NCBI RefSeq assembly: GCF_009911695.1
Contig: NZ_QWKK01000015.1
Span: 1-36,824, forward strand
Reading direction: 5' to 3'
Length of the DNA stretch: 36,824 bases
Source: Enterorhabdus sp. P55
GTDB lineage: Bacteria > Actinomycetota > Coriobacteriia > Coriobacteriales > Eggerthellaceae
Shown: piece after piece, positions 28,291 to 36,452 of the stretch
How positions within the stretch are numbered: the first letter of the stretch is position 1
How the letters are laid out: the number at the start of each line of letters is the position of its first letter
The notes under the pieces: generated by a model
The model's input: only the letters and a program-made list of their open reading frames with translations
Told to the model about the DNA's origin: nothing
Database searches by the model: none
Program-made: the position numbers and the translations under genes

Positions 28291-28542
28291 CCCCCCGCGG
28301 TGCGCGGGCAGCCGCGGAGTCGCCCGCAGCCTTCCGGCACGAACCCCAGCTCTCGCTCGTCCCGCCTCCTGCGCGCCCGAGGCGCGGCGCCCGACGTGAT
28401 TCGCCGGCCGACGGGGTTTCGCGCTCCACCCCGTCCGCGGCGGCTCGCACCCCCCCCATACCATCCGTTGCGGCTCGCGCGCCCCGCTCCGTCGGGCCCC
28501 TCTTCTGCGTCCCCGTCGTGGTGCCCTGCAGCCCCGTCTCCT

Positions 28543-28715
28543 CAAAGTGGCCAAAAATGACGACCTGACGACGGTTTCCGGAGGTCCTTCGCCTCCTTTC
28601 GCGGCCTTTCGCCCGCTTCCTCGCTTGTCAAACAGCAGCGACCTGGGGTTTTGCCGAGGCGCTTTTCCGGCGCCTGTCTTCCTTTGTCGTCAGGTCGTCA
28701 TTTTTGGCCACTTTG
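28543..28715. mobile_element. MITE-like element with perfect 30-bp terminal inverted repeats
   Basis: The left end (28543-28572, starting CAAAGTGGCCAAAAATGACG) and right end (28686-28715) are exact reverse complements over 30 bp. The 113-bp core has no protein-like frame. No clear target-site duplication is visible at the borders. It resembles a non-autonomous transposable element mobilised in trans; a large RNA hairpin is the alternative. Confidence 0.65.
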
Positions 28716-28800
28716 CGGCGTCGCTCTGTACGGGGGCGCGACGCCCGGGGTTCGTCGCGCCGGTGGAGCCTGCTCGTCTGAACCCTCGCCCTCAGTGCTC

Positions 28801-28809
28801 TGGTACAAT
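28801..28809 (+). promoter_or_regulatory. Extended -10 promoter for PNP gene
   Basis: TG-G-TACAAT (28801-28809) lies 81 bp before the start. No -35 hexamer is evident at the usual distance. Confidence 0.55.
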
Positions 28810-28889
28810 GGCTCGCTATAGGATCATGTCTACTATATCGTGCGTCGTGCGTCGCCTCTTTCGCGGCGCGCTGCGGAAGGGAGCGAGCC

Positions 28890-29726
28890 ATGGCAGGGAA
28901 GCGCAACGTGCTCAAGGAGCATCTGGCGGAGTCGGCGGCAGTGCTGCGGGAGCGTCTCGGCGACCGGGCGCCTGAGGTGGGCATCATCCTGGGGTCGGGC
29001 CTGGGGCCTCTGGCCGAGCGCATCGAGGACGCGGCCTTCGTGCCCTTCGGCGAGGTGCCCCACATGAAGACGTCCACCGCCACGAGCCACGTGGGACGGT
29101 TCGTCTGCGGGCGGCTCGGCGGGCGCATGGTGATCGCCATGCAGGGCCGGCTCCACGGCTACGAGGGGAATTCCGCCCAGGAGGTGGCCTATCCCGTGTG
29201 GCTCATGCACGAGCTGGGCGTGGGCGCGCTCATCACCACCAACGCCGCCGGCGCCATCAACGAGTCCTACCAGGTGGGCGACTTCTGCGTCATGGCCGAT
29301 CACCTCAACTTCACCGGGCGCAACCCCGTCGCGGGAACCGAGCCCGATGGCATCGCGTTTCGCTTCTTCAGCATGCTCGACGCCTACGACCCCGCGCTCC
29401 GCTCGCTTGCGCATGCCGTGGCCGAGGAGGCTGGCATTCGCGTGCAGGAGGGCGTCTACCTGGGACTTCTGGGCCCGAGCTTCGAGACGCCGGCGGAGAT
29501 CCGCGCCTTTCGCGGCTGGGGTGCCGACACGGTGGCCATGTCGGTCGTGGAGGAGGTCATCGCTGCCCGTCACGTGGGGATGCGCGTGCTGGGCGTCTCG
29601 CTTGTGACGAACATGGCTTGCGGCGTGGAGGGCGCGAGCCCCAATGACGTGGAGGTGCTCGAGGTGGCCGCCACCCGCGGCGAGGACTTCTGCCGGCTCA
29701 TCACCGGCGTCATCGAGCGGATGTAG
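28890..29726 (+). CDS. Purine nucleoside phosphorylase (trimeric type)
   Basis: The 278-residue enzyme splits inosine and guanosine (and deoxy forms) with phosphate to release the base. It shows family II PNP signatures: the phosphate-binding ILGSGLG near the N-terminus, GRLHGYEG, TTNAAGAIN, the purine-binding GPSFETPAEIR, and SLVTNMACG, whose Asn contacts the base. The length fits the trimeric class rather than the shorter hexameric DeoD. GGAAGGGAG precedes the ATG. It has its own extended -10 promoter and stands alone. The symbol punA or pnp would fit but is not certain. Confidence 0.93.
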   Translation: MAGKRNVLKEHLAESAAVLRERLGDRAPEVGIILGSGLGPLAERIEDAAFVPFGEVPHMKTSTATSHVGRFVCGRLGGRMVIAMQGRLHGYEGNSAQEVAYPVWLMHELGVGALITTNAAGAINESYQVGDFCVMADHLNFTGRNPVAGTEPDGIAFRFFSMLDAYDPALRSLAHAVAEEAGIRVQEGVYLGLLGPSFETPAEIRAFRGWGADTVAMSVVEEVIAARHVGMRVLGVSLVTNMACGVEGASPNDVEVLEVAATRGEDFCRLITGVIERM

Positions 29727-29727
29727 A

Positions 29728-29760
29728 CCGCGCCCCGCGCGCTTGCGAGTCGGGGTGCGG
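29728..29760 (+). terminator. Hairpin after PNP gene
   Basis: CCGCGCCCCG (29728-29737) pairs with CGGGGTGCGG (29751-29760), with one G-T pair, two bases after the stop. There is no T-run, so termination is plausible only. Confidence 0.45.
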
Positions 29761-29842
29761 GCAAGGCGCCGGGCCGGCGGAGCCGCTGCTGTGCGAAGGC
29801 GCCCAGCCGGCCAGGTCGCCTTAGCGACAATTTCCGGATTTC

Positions 29843-29919
29843 TGGTCATTTTGGCTATGGTTTACGCGGTCATACACCCGAACCAGGCGGAATTTGGCCA
29901 TTTTCGGTGCGGTTTACGC
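29843..29919. repeat. Imperfect direct repeats ending GGTTTACGC
   Basis: Two 25-bp copies at 29843-29867 and 29895-29919 share TGG-CATTTT and GGTTTACGC, about 20 of 25 positions, at a 52-bp offset. Two GGCCAGAA copies follow at 29959 and 29973. Confidence 0.55.
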
Positions 29920-30077
29920 ATCTGCGCGCGCTCGGGATGCGGAAAGCGCGCTGTTTTTGGCCAGAAACTTTCGGCCAGAAGCTCCCCACGTGGCTGCGCG
30001 GCAGCGGACGCGCCACCCAAAAGGGGATCCAAGCGCCTTGTCGCGCGCGCGTCGCCTGCCCTCTGCTGCGCCCCGCC

Positions 30078-31049
30078 CTATGAGATCGGCCGATGCGCCG
30101 GATCGGCCAGGTAAGCCGCGCAGCGGGCGCGGAAGCACTCCTCGAAGCGCGTCACGTAGTCCAGCGCCGTGGCGTCAGGGCTCGCGTCGTTCGCGTAGAC
30201 GAACCCCATGCAGAACCGCGCCGCCCCCTCGATGGGCGCGTGGGCGATGGCCCTGTTGGGCTCGGCCAGAAACACGCTGAGCGAGTCGCTGAAGGTGACC
30301 GCCTTGCCTGCGCTCACGGAGTTGGCGATACGCGTGGGGTTGGACGCGTGGGTGACGACGTTGCGCAGGGGGTGCTCGCGGAACATGTCGCGGATGATGT
30401 CGTTGAGCACGGCGTCGTTGTAGTAGGCCACCGGCAGCTCCGCCACGCGGGCGAGGGGGAAGGCCCCCTTCCCCGGGCGGATGAACTGCGATGAGGCCGC
30501 CAGCATCATCTCGGTGACGAACAGCGGGCGAAAAGTCAGGCCCGGCAGGCGCCTGAGCTCCTCTGCCTCGGCGATGGGCAGGCACAGGGCGTAGACCGCC
30601 CCCTCGCCGCCCCGCTCGAGGGCGTCCTTTATCTCGGCGTACGAGTGCTCGATGATGGTCACGTCGTCGAGTCCCGCAGCCGCGAGATCGCGGTCGAGCA
30701 GCGAGAACAGCGAGTCGGTGACGAAGGCGCAAGCGTGCAGGGTGGGGCAGCCGGCTCGCTCTGCCGCGACGCGTCCGGGCGCAGAGGCTCGCGTGAAGGG
30801 GGTGAGCGCCCCGAGGAGCTCATCGCGCTCGGCCAGGCACCGCCGCGCGTGGGGCAGCAGCGCGTGCCCGGCGCCGGTGAGTCGCAGGCGCGCGCCCTCG
30901 CGCTCGAACAGACGGCAGCCCAGGTCGCGCTCAAGCGCTGCCATGGCCTTGCTGAGGCCCTGCTGCGACACGAACAGGCCCCGCGACGCCGCGGTGAGCG
31001 AGCCGTTCTCGGCTACCGCGACGAAGTACTCCAACGCCTCGAACCTCAT
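30078..31049 (-). CDS. LysR-family transcriptional regulator
   Basis: The 323-residue protein has the LysR winged helix-turn-helix at its N-terminus (MRFEALEYFVAVAENGSLTA, then SRGLFVSQQGLSKAMAALERDLGCRLFER) and an effector-binding domain after about residue 90. The ATG at 31049 is chosen because GGGGGAG precedes it; an upstream in-frame ATG at 31151 adds 34 residues without family match. It is divergent from the molybdoenzyme operon at 31368. In LysR systems this layout usually means the regulator controls the neighbour in response to its substrate. The effector is unknown. Confidence 0.92.
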   Translation of the reverse strand: MRFEALEYFVAVAENGSLTAASRGLFVSQQGLSKAMAALERDLGCRLFEREGARLRLTGAGHALLPHARRCLAERDELLGALTPFTRASAPGRVAAERAGCPTLHACAFVTDSLFSLLDRDLAAAGLDDVTIIEHSYAEIKDALERGGEGAVYALCLPIAEAEELRRLPGLTFRPLFVTEMMLAASSQFIRPGKGAFPLARVAELPVAYYNDAVLNDIIRDMFREHPLRNVVTHASNPTRIANSVSAGKAVTFSDSLSVFLAEPNRAIAHAPIEGAARFCMGFVYANDASPDATALDYVTRFEECFRARCAAYLADPAHRPIS

Positions 31050-31367
31050 AGGCTCCCCCCGAGTTGCCCGGAAATCCTCAGGAAAGCGTAGCAAAGCCGC
31101 CGGTGCCCGGCAACGCCTGTGCGGCGCATTTCCGTCCATTCCGTAGGCCACAACCTCAGGTTGTAGATTCTACGCCCTTTTCCTGTTGGCAATCGGGCGG
31201 CCGGCGTCCCATACTGGCGGCAGGGGATGGACGCATCGGCCGCAAGGGGGTTTCGGGGCCGAGGCGTTCCTCATGCCTGCCGATCGGCAGCGCTCTTCTC
31301 GCCGCTCGGCCTCTGACGGGGCCGGCCTCGCCGGCCATGATGGCTTCACTTTGAGAGGAGTGACTCT
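31050..31367. promoter_or_regulatory. Divergent control region between LysR gene and molybdoenzyme operon
   Basis: This 318-bp region contains two overlapping palindromes at 31150-31173. I could not assign promoters firmly. The part from about 31200 to 31360 is GC-rich with no supported gene. Confidence 0.55.
31150..31173. promoter_or_regulatory. Candidate operator: two overlapping palindromes
   Basis: ACAACCT-C-AGGTTGT (31150-31164) is a perfect 15-bp palindrome. It runs into GTAGA-T-TCTAC (31163-31173), a second palindrome. Both lie about 100 bp before the LysR start and 195 bp before the molybdoenzyme start. The first is 15 bp, a size that fits a LysR T-N11-A recognition site. Confidence 0.5.
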
Positions 31368-33548
31368 ATGCCCATCAAGAAGACAAGGACCGTCTGCACC
31401 ACCTGCCATGCCCGCTGCGGAGTATTCGTCTACTCCGACGGGGATGAGATCGTCAAGATCGAAGGCGATCCGGACAACCCGAAGTCCTACGGCACCATCT
31501 GCGGCGCGGGCATGTCCCAGCGCGAGATCCACAACGACACCGAGGGGCGCCTGCTCTATCCGATGCGTCGCGTCGGCGAGCGCGGCAGCGGCGAATGGGA
31601 GCGCATCACCTGGGATGAGGCGCTCGATACCATCGCCAGCGAGAGCCGGCGCATCATCGAGGAATACGGGCCCGAGGCCATCATCACCGGCCAGGGCACC
31701 GGGCGCACCACCAACCACTGGCACTGCCGCCTCAACTCCACGCTCGGCCTGGAGGGCTGGTCGCTCGTGCCCACCCACGTGTGCCTCATGCCCCACATCC
31801 TGCCCAACGCCATATCGCTCGGCATCTTCAGCCCCGCCGACGGCGACCTGCCCAACTCCGGCACCATGGTGCTCTGGGGCCAGAACCCCGCCATGGAGCG
31901 CGGCATCATGCGCCTCATCCTCGACCGCCAGAAGGCCGGCGGCAACCTCATCGTCATCGACTCGCGCTTCCAGGACATGTCAAAGCACGCCGACCTGGCC
32001 ATCCAGCCGCGCCCCGGCACTGACGGCGCCCTGGCCCTGGGCATCATCCGCGAGGTCATCGCCAACGGCTGGTACGATCAGGAGTGGATCGACAACTGGA
32101 CCTACGGCTTCGAGGACCTGCGCGCCCGCGTGGAGGAGTTCACCCCCGAGCGCGTGGCCGAGATCTGCTGGATCGGGCCCGAGCAGGTGCGCGAGGCCGC
32201 TCGCATGATGGGCACCGCGGGTCCTGTCGGCATGATGGTGGGCCTCGGGCCCGGCTGCATGCACACCAACGCCATCCAGAACGGTCGCGCCATCGCGTGC
32301 CTCCAGGGCCTGCTCGGCTGGATCGACGTGCCCGGCGGCGTCAACGTGCCCGTGGCCTTCTCGGTCATGCTTGACGATAAGATCACCCTGTGGGACAGCG
32401 CGCTTGACCCCGGCCGCCCGGAGCTGTTCACCTTCGGCGGCGACAAGCACCCGCTCTACAAGTCCTTCGGTCGCTCGAATGACCCCAACACGGTCTTCAA
32501 GGCCATGATCACCGGCGAGCCGCGCCCTGTGAAGATGTTCGTGGCCATCGCCGACGACCCGCTTCTGTGCTACGAGGACTCAAACCTCACCTACGAGGCT
32601 ATGACGAGCCCCAACCTCGACCTCATCGTGGTGAAGGACTTCTACCTGTCGCCCACGGCCCAGCTGGCCGACATCGTGCTGCCTACGGCGGACTGGTCGG
32701 AGCGCTGCACCTACGACGAGGAGCTCGACGGCCCGTTCATCCTCGCCTTCGACCAGGCCGTGCCCGCGCCGGGGGAGTGCTGGGATGACTGGCGCTTCTT
32801 CCTGGAGTGGGGCAAGCGCATGAATCCCGAGCAGTGGCCCTGGGCAGACGAGAAGGAGATGGTGCTCTGGCGCCTTAAGGAGTTCTACGGCTTCGACCTG
32901 ACCTGGGAGGAGTTCCAGGCGGTGCCCGTGCGCATCGTCGGCGCGACGGAGCCGGGCGCCGAGCCGGTGCACAAGAAGTACGAGAAGGGCCTGCTGCGGC
33001 CCGACGGCCAGCCCGGGTTCCCCACGGTCACCGGTAAGATCGAGTTCTCGTCTCCGGCCATGGCCGCCTTCGGCTACGATCCGGTCCCCGACTACACCGA
33101 GCCGGCCGAGAGCCCGGTAAGCCAGCCGGAGCTGGCCAAGGAGTACCCGCTCATCGGCTCTACGGGGCATCGCGTCTACAGCTTCTTCCACTCCGCCTGG
33201 ACCAACGTGCCCGCACAGCGCGCTTTCTACCCCGAGCCCTTCGCGGTGGTGCATCCCGACGACGCCGCGCGCTTTGGCGTGACCGACGGCGAGTGGATGA
33301 CCATATCCTCGCCACGCGGCAAGATCATCTCCAAGGCCCTCGTCTCCCGTGAGGCCAAGGCGGGCTGCGTGTTCATACCCCGCCCCGCCTGGCGTGACGA
33401 GTGCAAGGCCCTCGGGCTGTCCGGCTATGGGTGGGATCGGGCCAACGGCAACGTGCTCGTGCCCTCCGAGCCGGCCGAGCCTGGCTACGGCGCGACCGCC
33501 ATGCGCTCGTTCCTCTGCAAAATCGAGCCCGGAAGGGGTGATCTGTAA
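31368..33548 (+). CDS. Cytoplasmic molybdopterin oxidoreductase, acetylene-hydratase-like layout
   Basis: The 726-residue enzyme of the DMSO reductase superfamily lacks a Tat signal, so it acts in the cytoplasm. Cys10, 13, 17 and 45 (VCTTCHARCG then ICGAG) bind the N-terminal [4Fe-4S] cluster. Cys139 in PTHVCLMPH is the likely molybdenum or tungsten ligand. Absence of a Tat signal, size and ligand position recall acetylene hydratase, but its catalytic Asp after the second Cys is His14 here, so hydration is unlikely. It overlaps a small ferredoxin gene (TAATG) and lies near an MFS transporter and a LysR regulator. Coriobacterial catechol dehydroxylases are known members of this superfamily; a similar reductive role is inference. 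GAGGAG precedes the ATG. Confidence 0.9.
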   Translation: MPIKKTRTVCTTCHARCGVFVYSDGDEIVKIEGDPDNPKSYGTICGAGMSQREIHNDTEGRLLYPMRRVGERGSGEWERITWDEALDTIASESRRIIEEYGPEAIITGQGTGRTTNHWHCRLNSTLGLEGWSLVPTHVCLMPHILPNAISLGIFSPADGDLPNSGTMVLWGQNPAMERGIMRLILDRQKAGGNLIVIDSRFQDMSKHADLAIQPRPGTDGALALGIIREVIANGWYDQEWIDNWTYGFEDLRARVEEFTPERVAEICWIGPEQVREAARMMGTAGPVGMMVGLGPGCMHTNAIQNGRAIACLQGLLGWIDVPGGVNVPVAFSVMLDDKITLWDSALDPGRPELFTFGGDKHPLYKSFGRSNDPNTVFKAMITGEPRPVKMFVAIADDPLLCYEDSNLTYEAMTSPNLDLIVVKDFYLSPTAQLADIVLPTADWSERCTYDEELDGPFILAFDQAVPAPGECWDDWRFFLEWGKRMNPEQWPWADEKEMVLWRLKEFYGFDLTWEEFQAVPVRIVGATEPGAEPVHKKYEKGLLRPDGQPGFPTVTGKIEFSSPAMAAFGYDPVPDYTEPAESPVSQPELAKEYPLIGSTGHRVYSFFHSAWTNVPAQRAFYPEPFAVVHPDDAARFGVTDGEWMTISSPRGKIISKALVSREAKAGCVFIPRPAWRDECKALGLSGYGWDRANGNVLVPSEPAEPGYGATAMRSFLCKIEPGRGDL

Positions 33549-33883
33549 TGAGTCGGATCGATGGGGGCGGCATCGCCCTGCTGCTTGACCTGGACGACTG
33601 CATCGGCTGCTTCGGCTGCGAGGCCGCCTGCCGCGAGACCTACCGCTACCCGTACCACGAGGACTGGATGAAGGTGGTGCGCCGCGAGCCCTTCCTGGTG
33701 GACGGCGAGCTACGCCAGTACCACCTGGTGGCTCCCGTGCTCGACAAGTGCCGCGTGTGCTACGAGGCCGATCCCAACCCGCTGTGCGTGACCGGCTGCG
33801 CGGCCCAGGCGCTCAAGATAGGGCCGCTGGAGGAGATCGTCCCCCAGGCCGTCGGCCGCCACTGCGCCCTCTTCACGGCCTAG
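33548..33883 (+). CDS. Small two-cluster ferredoxin-like subunit
   Basis: The 111-residue protein has eight cysteines in two groups: Cys18, 21, 24, 28 (CIGCFGCEAAC) and Cys68, 71, 80, 84 (CRVC then CVTGC). They can hold two [4Fe-4S] clusters. It is about half the length of a DmsB subunit, lacking the two middle groups. It has no signal and probably feeds electrons to the molybdoenzyme whose stop codon overlaps its start. Unlike the left-hand operons, no membrane anchor follows, which suggests soluble electron donors or another route. Confidence 0.9.
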   Translation: MSRIDGGGIALLLDLDDCIGCFGCEAACRETYRYPYHEDWMKVVRREPFLVDGELRQYHLVAPVLDKCRVCYEADPNPLCVTGCAAQALKIGPLEEIVPQAVGRHCALFTA

Positions 33884-33889
33884 CATCCT

Positions 33890-33942
33890 GCCGGGCCCGT
33901 CGCCCGTGCCCATGAGGGGCGCGGGCGGGCGGCGGGCCCGGC
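33890..33942 (+). terminator. Large GC hairpin after the ferredoxin gene
   Basis: GCCGGGCCCG (33890-33899) pairs perfectly with 33933-33942, and the inner CGCCCG (33901-33906) with 33922-33927. There is no T-run. It could end the operon or reduce read-through into the MFS gene. Confidence 0.55.
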
Positions 33943-34025
33943 TGCTTCCTCAGCCATAACAGATCGCGCGATGGCCCTCCCGAGGAGGGTTCGGGCTGTC
34001 GCGCCCTCGACCAAGGGAGGCTTCG

Positions 34026-35339
34026 ATGGAAGTCCAAGGAAAACGTCCCGTGATGGCCGCCGTCGGCTGCGCCATCATTCTCACCGTCGGGCTGGGCTCG
34101 ACCTCGCTGCTCAACGTCATCGCCGTGCTGCTGGTGGAGGGCATGGGCATCGACCTGGTCACCTACGCCTTCGGGCCCATGCTGGCCACGGTCTTCGCAT
34201 TCCTCGGCAGCCTGGTGGGCACCAAGCTCATCGGCGTCATCACGCCGCGCTGGTGCCTGCTCATCGGCAGCGTGTGCACGGCGGCGGCCCTCGTGCTGTT
34301 CGCCACCGCCACCGGGCCGGCCATGTGGTACGTCGGCAACGTCATCAACGGTATCGTGCTGGCCATCGGCGCCCACGCCTCCGCCGCTGGCGTGCTCTCT
34401 GAGTTCTACGGCGAGCGCACGCCCACGGTGTTCGGCGTGGTGGTGGGCGTCATGAGCTTCATCATCGCGGGCCTGGTGTTCGTGGAGTCGCTGCTGCTGC
34501 AGGTGATCGACTACCGCACCTTCATCTACGGCTATGCCGTGCTCGTGCTGGTGCTGGGCGTGTTCGCCAACCTCGTGCTCATCGGCCGGCTGCCTTCCCA
34601 GGCGGCTAAGGCGACCAAGGCCGCAGATCCGCTGGCCGAGGGCGACCCGCTCGTGGCCGACGCCGCGCCCGAGGCGGCCCCGGCCCCGCCGCAGGTCGCG
34701 GGCATCACGCTGCAGGAAGCCCTGCGCACCCCGGCGCTCTACCTGTTCTTCGCCGCCATGGTGTTCGCGTCGTTCCCGCTCAACGGCTTCTCGGCCTACT
34801 CGTCCAACTTCCTGGCCGCCGGCGGCCTCGACCCGGCCTTCGCCGTGACGCTGCTCTCGGCGTTCACCCTCATGGTGGCCGTCATCAGCCTGGTGTCGGG
34901 CGCGGTGACCAAGAAGTTGGGCGCGGGGGCGTCGTCGGTGGTGGTGTTCGCGGGCTTCGCCGCCGGCATCGCGCTTCTGGTGGCGTGGCTGTCGGGCACG
35001 GGGACGCCGGCCCTCTACGGCGGCCTGGTGCTCTGCGCCCTCATCGGCCCTGTGCAGATTCTGCCGGCTCTCTTCATCCCCCAGCTGTTCGGCATGCGCG
35101 ACTACACGGCCATCAACGCCGTGGGCATGGGGGCGTTCTACCTGGGCGGGGCGGCGGTGTTCCTCATCGCGGCCGCCATCATGCAGAACGTCGGATTCGC
35201 CGCGGGCTTCGGCGTCCTGGCAGCCTCGGGTGTGGCCGCCTGCCTGCTGTTCCTGCTGGCCATCGCCGTGAGCCCGGTGCGCAGGGCGGCGCGGGCCGCG
35301 GCTCAGGAGCCTGCGCCTGCTGACGCCGAGGCGGCCTAG
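34026..35339 (+). CDS. MFS transporter
   Basis: The 437-residue protein has about twelve hydrophobic segments in two halves joined by a charged loop (about 190-235, rich in Ala, Pro and Asp). The layout resembles oxalate/formate-antiporter-like members of the major facilitator superfamily. GGGAGG precedes the ATG at 34026. It lies 142 bp after the ferredoxin gene on the same strand and is probably part of the LysR-controlled locus, moving the enzyme's substrate or product. Substrate is unknown. Family is fairly sure. Confidence 0.87.
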   Translation: MEVQGKRPVMAAVGCAIILTVGLGSTSLLNVIAVLLVEGMGIDLVTYAFGPMLATVFAFLGSLVGTKLIGVITPRWCLLIGSVCTAAALVLFATATGPAMWYVGNVINGIVLAIGAHASAAGVLSEFYGERTPTVFGVVVGVMSFIIAGLVFVESLLLQVIDYRTFIYGYAVLVLVLGVFANLVLIGRLPSQAAKATKAADPLAEGDPLVADAAPEAAPAPPQVAGITLQEALRTPALYLFFAAMVFASFPLNGFSAYSSNFLAAGGLDPAFAVTLLSAFTLMVAVISLVSGAVTKKLGAGASSVVVFAGFAAGIALLVAWLSGTGTPALYGGLVLCALIGPVQILPALFIPQLFGMRDYTAINAVGMGAFYLGGAAVFLIAAAIMQNVGFAAGFGVLAASGVAACLLFLLAIAVSPVRRAARAAAQEPAPADAEAA

Positions 35340-35544
35340 GCGCCCGGGCCCGGGCGGCGCCACCGCCTCGGCGCCGGCCGGGCTGGGCTTGAATCCGCCG
35401 GGGTCGTGGGGCGGCGGGTTCCTCTGGGGGACGAGTTGATGGGCGAGCCCTCCTGAAGCGGAGCGTCGCGGCGGATGGCGGCAGCCGTCGTCGCGGGCGA
35501 CGAGGCCGATGATGTTTCGCCGCCGCGCCCCCGCGCCGAGGCCT

Positions 35545-35568
35545 CGTTGGGGTATCCTTCCCCCAACG
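35545..35568 (+). promoter_or_regulatory. Hairpin containing TATCCT before the MBL gene
   Basis: CGTTGGGG (35545-35552) pairs with CCCCAACG (35561-35568), and the loop starts TATCCT, a -10-like hexamer. It is 57 bp before the start codon. It may be a promoter or a stray terminator; evidence is weak. Confidence 0.35.
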
Positions 35569-35624
35569 GACAGAGTGAGCGCCCCACATGCGGCGGGGCG
35601 CTCCTGCGCGGGGAGGGTGCTTGG

Positions 35625-36452
35625 ATGATGAGGCTGCATGTGCTGGCTAGCGGCAGCCGCGGCAACGCGGCGGTGGTGGAGAACACGCGCACCGGTGAGG
35701 GCGTGCTTATCGACTGCGGCATCTGCAAGCGCGACGTTTTGGCCCGCTGCGCCGAGGCCGGCTTCGACCCGACGCGGCTGCGCGCCGTGCTCATCACCCA
35801 TGATCATGGCGATCACGTGCGTGGCCTGGGCGTTGTGCTGCGCGGTCTGGCCCGGCTGGGTGTGACGCCTGACGTGCTGGCGAGTCCGGCGGTGCGCGCG
35901 GCATCTGCGCCGATCGAGGATGCGCTCGCCACGGAGGGCGTGGCGTTTCGCGGTCTGCGGGCGGGGGACGCGGTGTCGGCGGCGGGGCTGGTGGCGCACG
36001 TGTTTCGCACCTCGCACGACGCCGCGGAGTCGTTCGGGTTTCGCTTCGAGGACGCGGCAGGGCCCGGCGTGGCGGATGCGGTGGGGTTCATGACCGACAC
36101 CGGCGTGGTGACGCCGGAGGCTCATGAGGCGCTTGCCGGCGTGCGTCTGCTGGCGCTGGAGTCCAACCATGACGCGGACATGCTCGAGCGAGGGCCCTAT
36201 CCCTGGTCGGTGAAGCGCCGCATCGCATCCGATGGCGGACACCTGTCCAACGACCAGGCCGCCGCCGAGTTGGCGGCGCTGGCCGAGGGGCCCGGTGGCG
36301 AGCGGCTCGAGGCGGTGGCGGCCATGCACGTGTCGCAGGAGAACAACACGTACCGCCTGCCGGTCGAGGAGCTCGGCGGCGCGCTCGCGCGCATCGGGCA
36401 TCCGGCAGCGGTGAGGGTCGCCTACCAGGAGCGCCTCGTGACGCTTGGCTGA
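35625..36452 (+). CDS. Metallo-beta-lactamase-fold hydrolase, YycJ/WalJ-like
   Basis: The 275-residue protein begins MMRLHVLASGSRGNAAVVEN, the SGSxGN start of the YycJ/WalJ family. The metal motif THDHGDH places His59, His61, Asp63 and His64. Later metal-binding or conserved parts are GFMTDTG, LESNHD and GGHLSN. Family members are cytoplasmic DNA-processing nucleases linked to replication or repair; exact activity here is inferred. The ATG at 35625 follows GGGAGGG by 7 nt, while the 50 upstream codons have no such site. No walK/walR genes are nearby. Confidence 0.9.
   Translation: MMRLHVLASGSRGNAAVVENTRTGEGVLIDCGICKRDVLARCAEAGFDPTRLRAVLITHDHGDHVRGLGVVLRGLARLGVTPDVLASPAVRAASAPIEDALATEGVAFRGLRAGDAVSAAGLVAHVFRTSHDAAESFGFRFEDAAGPGVADAVGFMTDTGVVTPEAHEALAGVRLLALESNHDADMLERGPYPWSVKRRIASDGGHLSNDQAAAELAALAEGPGGERLEAVAAMHVSQENNTYRLPVEELGGALARIGHPAAVRVAYQERLVTLG

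Larger units (their letters stand above)
28291..28889. other. 599-bp intergenic region with inverted-repeat element and promoter
   Basis: The first 250 bp are C-rich with no supported gene. A 173-bp element with perfect 30-bp inverted ends occupies 28543-28715. The PNP promoter lies at 28801-28809. Short open frames here lack ribosome sites and family resemblance. Confidence 0.65.
29727..30077. other. 351-bp region between convergent genes
   Basis: It holds the PNP hairpin, an AT-rich stretch at 29830-29985 with imperfect direct repeats, and no supported gene. AT-rich sequence between two gene ends is unexpected because no promoter is needed there. Confidence 0.6.

Noticed and set aside
29985-30000. 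Additional parS site around CACGTGG
   Set aside because: Only the central CACGTG is shared; flanks do not match TGTTTC/GAAACA. Many CACGTG hexamers occur by chance.
31368-33548. Acetylene hydratase
   Set aside because: Layout is similar, but the catalytic Asp that follows the second cluster cysteine is His14 here.
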